From: Salinicoccus hispanicus
Lineage (GTDB): Bacteria; Bacillota; Bacilli; Staphylococcales; Salinicoccaceae
Direction: 5' to 3'
Length of the DNA: 64,000 nt
Assembly (NCBI RefSeq): GCF_009831115.1
Contig: NZ_WUUK01000005.1
Span: 214,520-278,519, forward strand
Below the pieces are notes generated by a model. The model had not been told where the DNA came from and searched no databases. It saw nothing but the letters and a program-made list of their open reading frames with translations. Numbering within the stretch: position 1 is the first letter of the stretch; every line of letters starts with the position of its first letter. Positions 62,689-64,000 of this stretch are shown in pieces. The position numbers and the translations under genes are program-made.

Positions 62689-63320
62689 TTTTTCTCAGCC
62701 TCCGATACTTTCAGATATTCAGGCACCATACCATGGACATCCTCTTGGCGCATCATGGATTCATACTTCTCAATCGTACTGATACGCGGGACTGTATGAA
62801 GAAATGATTCTACATCTTCGCTGAACTTCTCTTCACCATCCAGAAGACATTGATGTTCCGGATATTCTGCCAACTGTTCATTCAATGCATCAAGGGATCT
62901 GTATCCAGCCTGCACAACCTCATCCATTCCATTCTGTCCCAATCGATAGGCTGCACTGTATACATTCCCTCTTCTGCCATCAAACATCGGAGCCAGTATG
63001 CCTTCCTTGTTGCTTGATGCTGCAATGACAGCCAATGAAGATACGGAATAGAGATCCACCCCGAGTGCGTGCGCCAGTGTCTTGGCAACAGTGACACCGA
63101 TGCGGACACCAGTATAGGAACCGGGTCCCCGGGCAACTATAATACGATCAATATCATTTCGATTATACCCAGCTATATCAAACAGCCGGCTGACATGAAC
63201 CATCACTGTAGCAGAATGTGTTTTTTTCACGGTTGTATTTATTTCCGCCAGACAATAGCCATTTTTGTTGAGTGCAACAGATAATGGCCTGTTGGAAGTA
63301 TCAATTAGAAGGGAAATCAT
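62664..63320 (-). CDS. tsaB: t6A biosynthesis scaffold protein TsaB
   Basis: A 218-residue inactive TsaD paralogue (YeaZ). LLIDTSNRPLSVAL replaces the active ASKHA loop, THSATVMVHVSRLFDIAG and IIVARGPGSYTGVRIGV are diagnostic, and MFDGRRGNVYSAAY follows. It forms the TsaD-TsaB-TsaE complex. The overlaps with tsaE (20 nt) and rimI (25 nt) suggest coupled translation. Confidence 0.95.
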   Translation of the reverse strand: MISLLIDTSNRPLSVALNKNGYCLAEINTTVKKTHSATVMVHVSRLFDIAGYNRNDIDRIIVARGPGSYTGVRIGVTVAKTLAHALGVDLYSVSSLAVIAASSNKEGILAPMFDGRRGNVYSAAYRLGQNGMDEVVQAGYRSLDALNEQLAEYPEHQCLLDGEEKFSEDVESFLHTVPRISTIEKYESMMRQEDVHGMVPEYLKVSEAEKNWMERTQQ

Positions 63321-63768
63321 ATGCCAATGCCTCCATTATTTTTGTATATTCCGTACCGGATGAGTTGAAACTGAAAACACGCGTCTCTTCATCTGCAACG
63401 GTAATATGGATTGATAGACGTTCATCAGGCAGGAAGTCTTCAATAAATTGTGGCCACTCTACAATCGAAATATCCTCGCCGTTGAAATATTCATCAAATC
63501 CCAGGTCCTCACCACTATCCTCAAGTCTGTAGCAGTCCATATGATGGATTGTCTGATTCCCACGATAAGTTTTAATGATGTTGAAAGTCGGAGAACTCAT
63601 TCTTCTTTTGACACCTAGAGATCTGCCAAGAAATTGGGTGAATGTCGTCTTCCCGGCACCTAGATCACCAGAAAGAAGAATCACACTACCCGATTCCATA
63701 TTATCCGCAATTATCCGGGCAAGCTTTTCAGTTTCACCCAGATCATTGATTTGAATAGTATACTCCAT
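63301..63768 (-). CDS. tsaE: t6A biosynthesis ATPase TsaE
   Basis: A 155-residue P-loop ATPase (YjeE). LLSGDLGAGKTTFTQFLGRS is the Walker A block, VKRRMSSPTFNIIKTY the switch-like segment, HHMDCYRLEDSGEDLGFDEY the metal site, and ISIVEWPQFIEDFLP the Trp motif. It drives turnover of the TsaD-TsaB complex. It is the first gene of the operon, just downstream of the rRNA operon's terminator. Confidence 0.96.
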   Translation of the reverse strand: MEYTIQINDLGETEKLARIIADNMESGSVILLSGDLGAGKTTFTQFLGRSLGVKRRMSSPTFNIIKTYRGNQTIHHMDCYRLEDSGEDLGFDEYFNGEDISIVEWPQFIEDFLPDERLSIHITVADEETRVFSFNSSGTEYTKIMEALAYDFPSN

Positions 63769-63806
63769 AATTACGCCACCTTATCTATCATATACTCCGA
63801 TTATAC

Positions 63807-63831
63807 AAAAAAAGAGACCTGTAAAGGTCTC
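63807..63831 (-). terminator. Terminator of the rRNA operon
   Basis: GAGACCT / AGGTCTC around GTAA, followed on the minus strand by TTTTTTT. It lies about 40 nt after the 5S gene. No tRNA is seen between. Confidence 0.85.
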
Positions 63832-63872
63832 AATGCGGCTCATCGCATCCATAATTTAATTATGTATTAGTA

Positions 63873-63989
63873 CTGCCCGGCGGCGTCCTACTCTCACGGG
63901 ACGTCAGTCCAACTACCATCGGCGCTGGAGAGCTTAACTGCTGTGTTCGGCATGGGAACAGGTGGGGCCTCTCCGCCATCGCCACCGGA
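63873..63989 (-). rRNA. rrf: 5S ribosomal RNA
   Basis: Read on the minus strand it begins TCCGGTGGCGATGGCG, contains the invariant CCCATGCCGAACACAG and ends GCCGGGC, pairing with the start. Length is about 117 nt, with ends approximate. It is the last gene of an rRNA operon whose 23S and 16S genes would lie beyond the right edge of the window. Confidence 0.95.
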
Positions 63990-64000
63990 CAATATTGAAT

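Noticed and set aside
63832..63872. tRNA gene after the 5S rRNA
   Set aside because: The gap is only about 40 nt and shows no cloverleaf; the operon terminator follows directly.

Overview
The window comes from a low-to-moderate-GC Firmicute. The best fit is a non-Staphylococcus member of the Staphylococcaceae such as Salinicoccus or Jeotgalicoccus. The evidence is the tsaE-tsaB-rimI-tsaD / ABC-F / rex block, a CPBP protease beside groES (the position of staphylococcal mroQ), a MecA-like penicillin-binding protein, an LPXTG surface protein, class I fructose-bisphosphate aldolase, and strong purine-rich ribosome binding sites with many TTG and GTG starts. This placement is inference; no 16S rRNA is in the window.

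Layout. 1-3.0 kb: the 3' part of a sugar ABC importer operon (binding protein and two permeases). 3-15 kb: single housekeeping and stress genes (VOC protein, acetyltransferases, azoreductase, DJ-1-type protein, two convergent drug exporters, peptidase T, luciferase-like oxidoreductase, D-Ala-D-Ala ligase). 15.2-17.4 kb: pheA, preceded by what looks like a complete leader-peptide attenuator, then a cation diffusion facilitator. 17.4-24.3 kb: an RND exporter with two tiny membrane proteins upstream, a nitroreductase and a YdcZ-type transporter flanking a perfect Fur-type box, DUF805 and DoxX proteins, and a glycerophosphodiesterase. 24.8-31.9 kb: aldolase, cold-shock protein with a structured leader, proBA, a MecA-like PBP, an NRDE protein and a ferredoxin.

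32-40.6 kb is an accessory block, AT-richer by eye, that reads as a sulfated-glycan utilisation locus: GH3 glycosidase, Cys-type sulfatase, GPH sugar:cation symporter, divergent AraC regulator and formylglycine-generating enzyme. A second GH3 gene survives there only as a vestige. 40.8-49 kb: groESL with CIRCE and a CtsR-like box, the CPBP protease, a large secreted subtilase, and a tandem-domain polyphosphate kinase 2. 49.2-55.6 kb: oligoendopeptidase F, an IS3-family remnant, an MBL/TetR/membrane-protein cassette that looks acquired, the LPXTG protein and an RpiR regulator. 55.7-64 kb: GH32-like protein, tatC, tatA, rex, ABC-F ATPase, a five-box DnaA cluster, the t6A modification operon, and 5S rRNA ending an rRNA operon on the minus strand.

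The most notable signals are: (1) a Phe-rich leader peptide plus alternative hairpins and a terminator ahead of pheA; (2) the sulfatase plus maturase locus and its GH3 vestige; (3) the MecA-like PBP with no mecR1/mecI beside it; (4) the DnaA-box cluster between the ABC-F gene and tsaD; (5) two microproteins upstream of the RND pump; (6) a GH32 protein with Ala where the nucleophile Asp should be.
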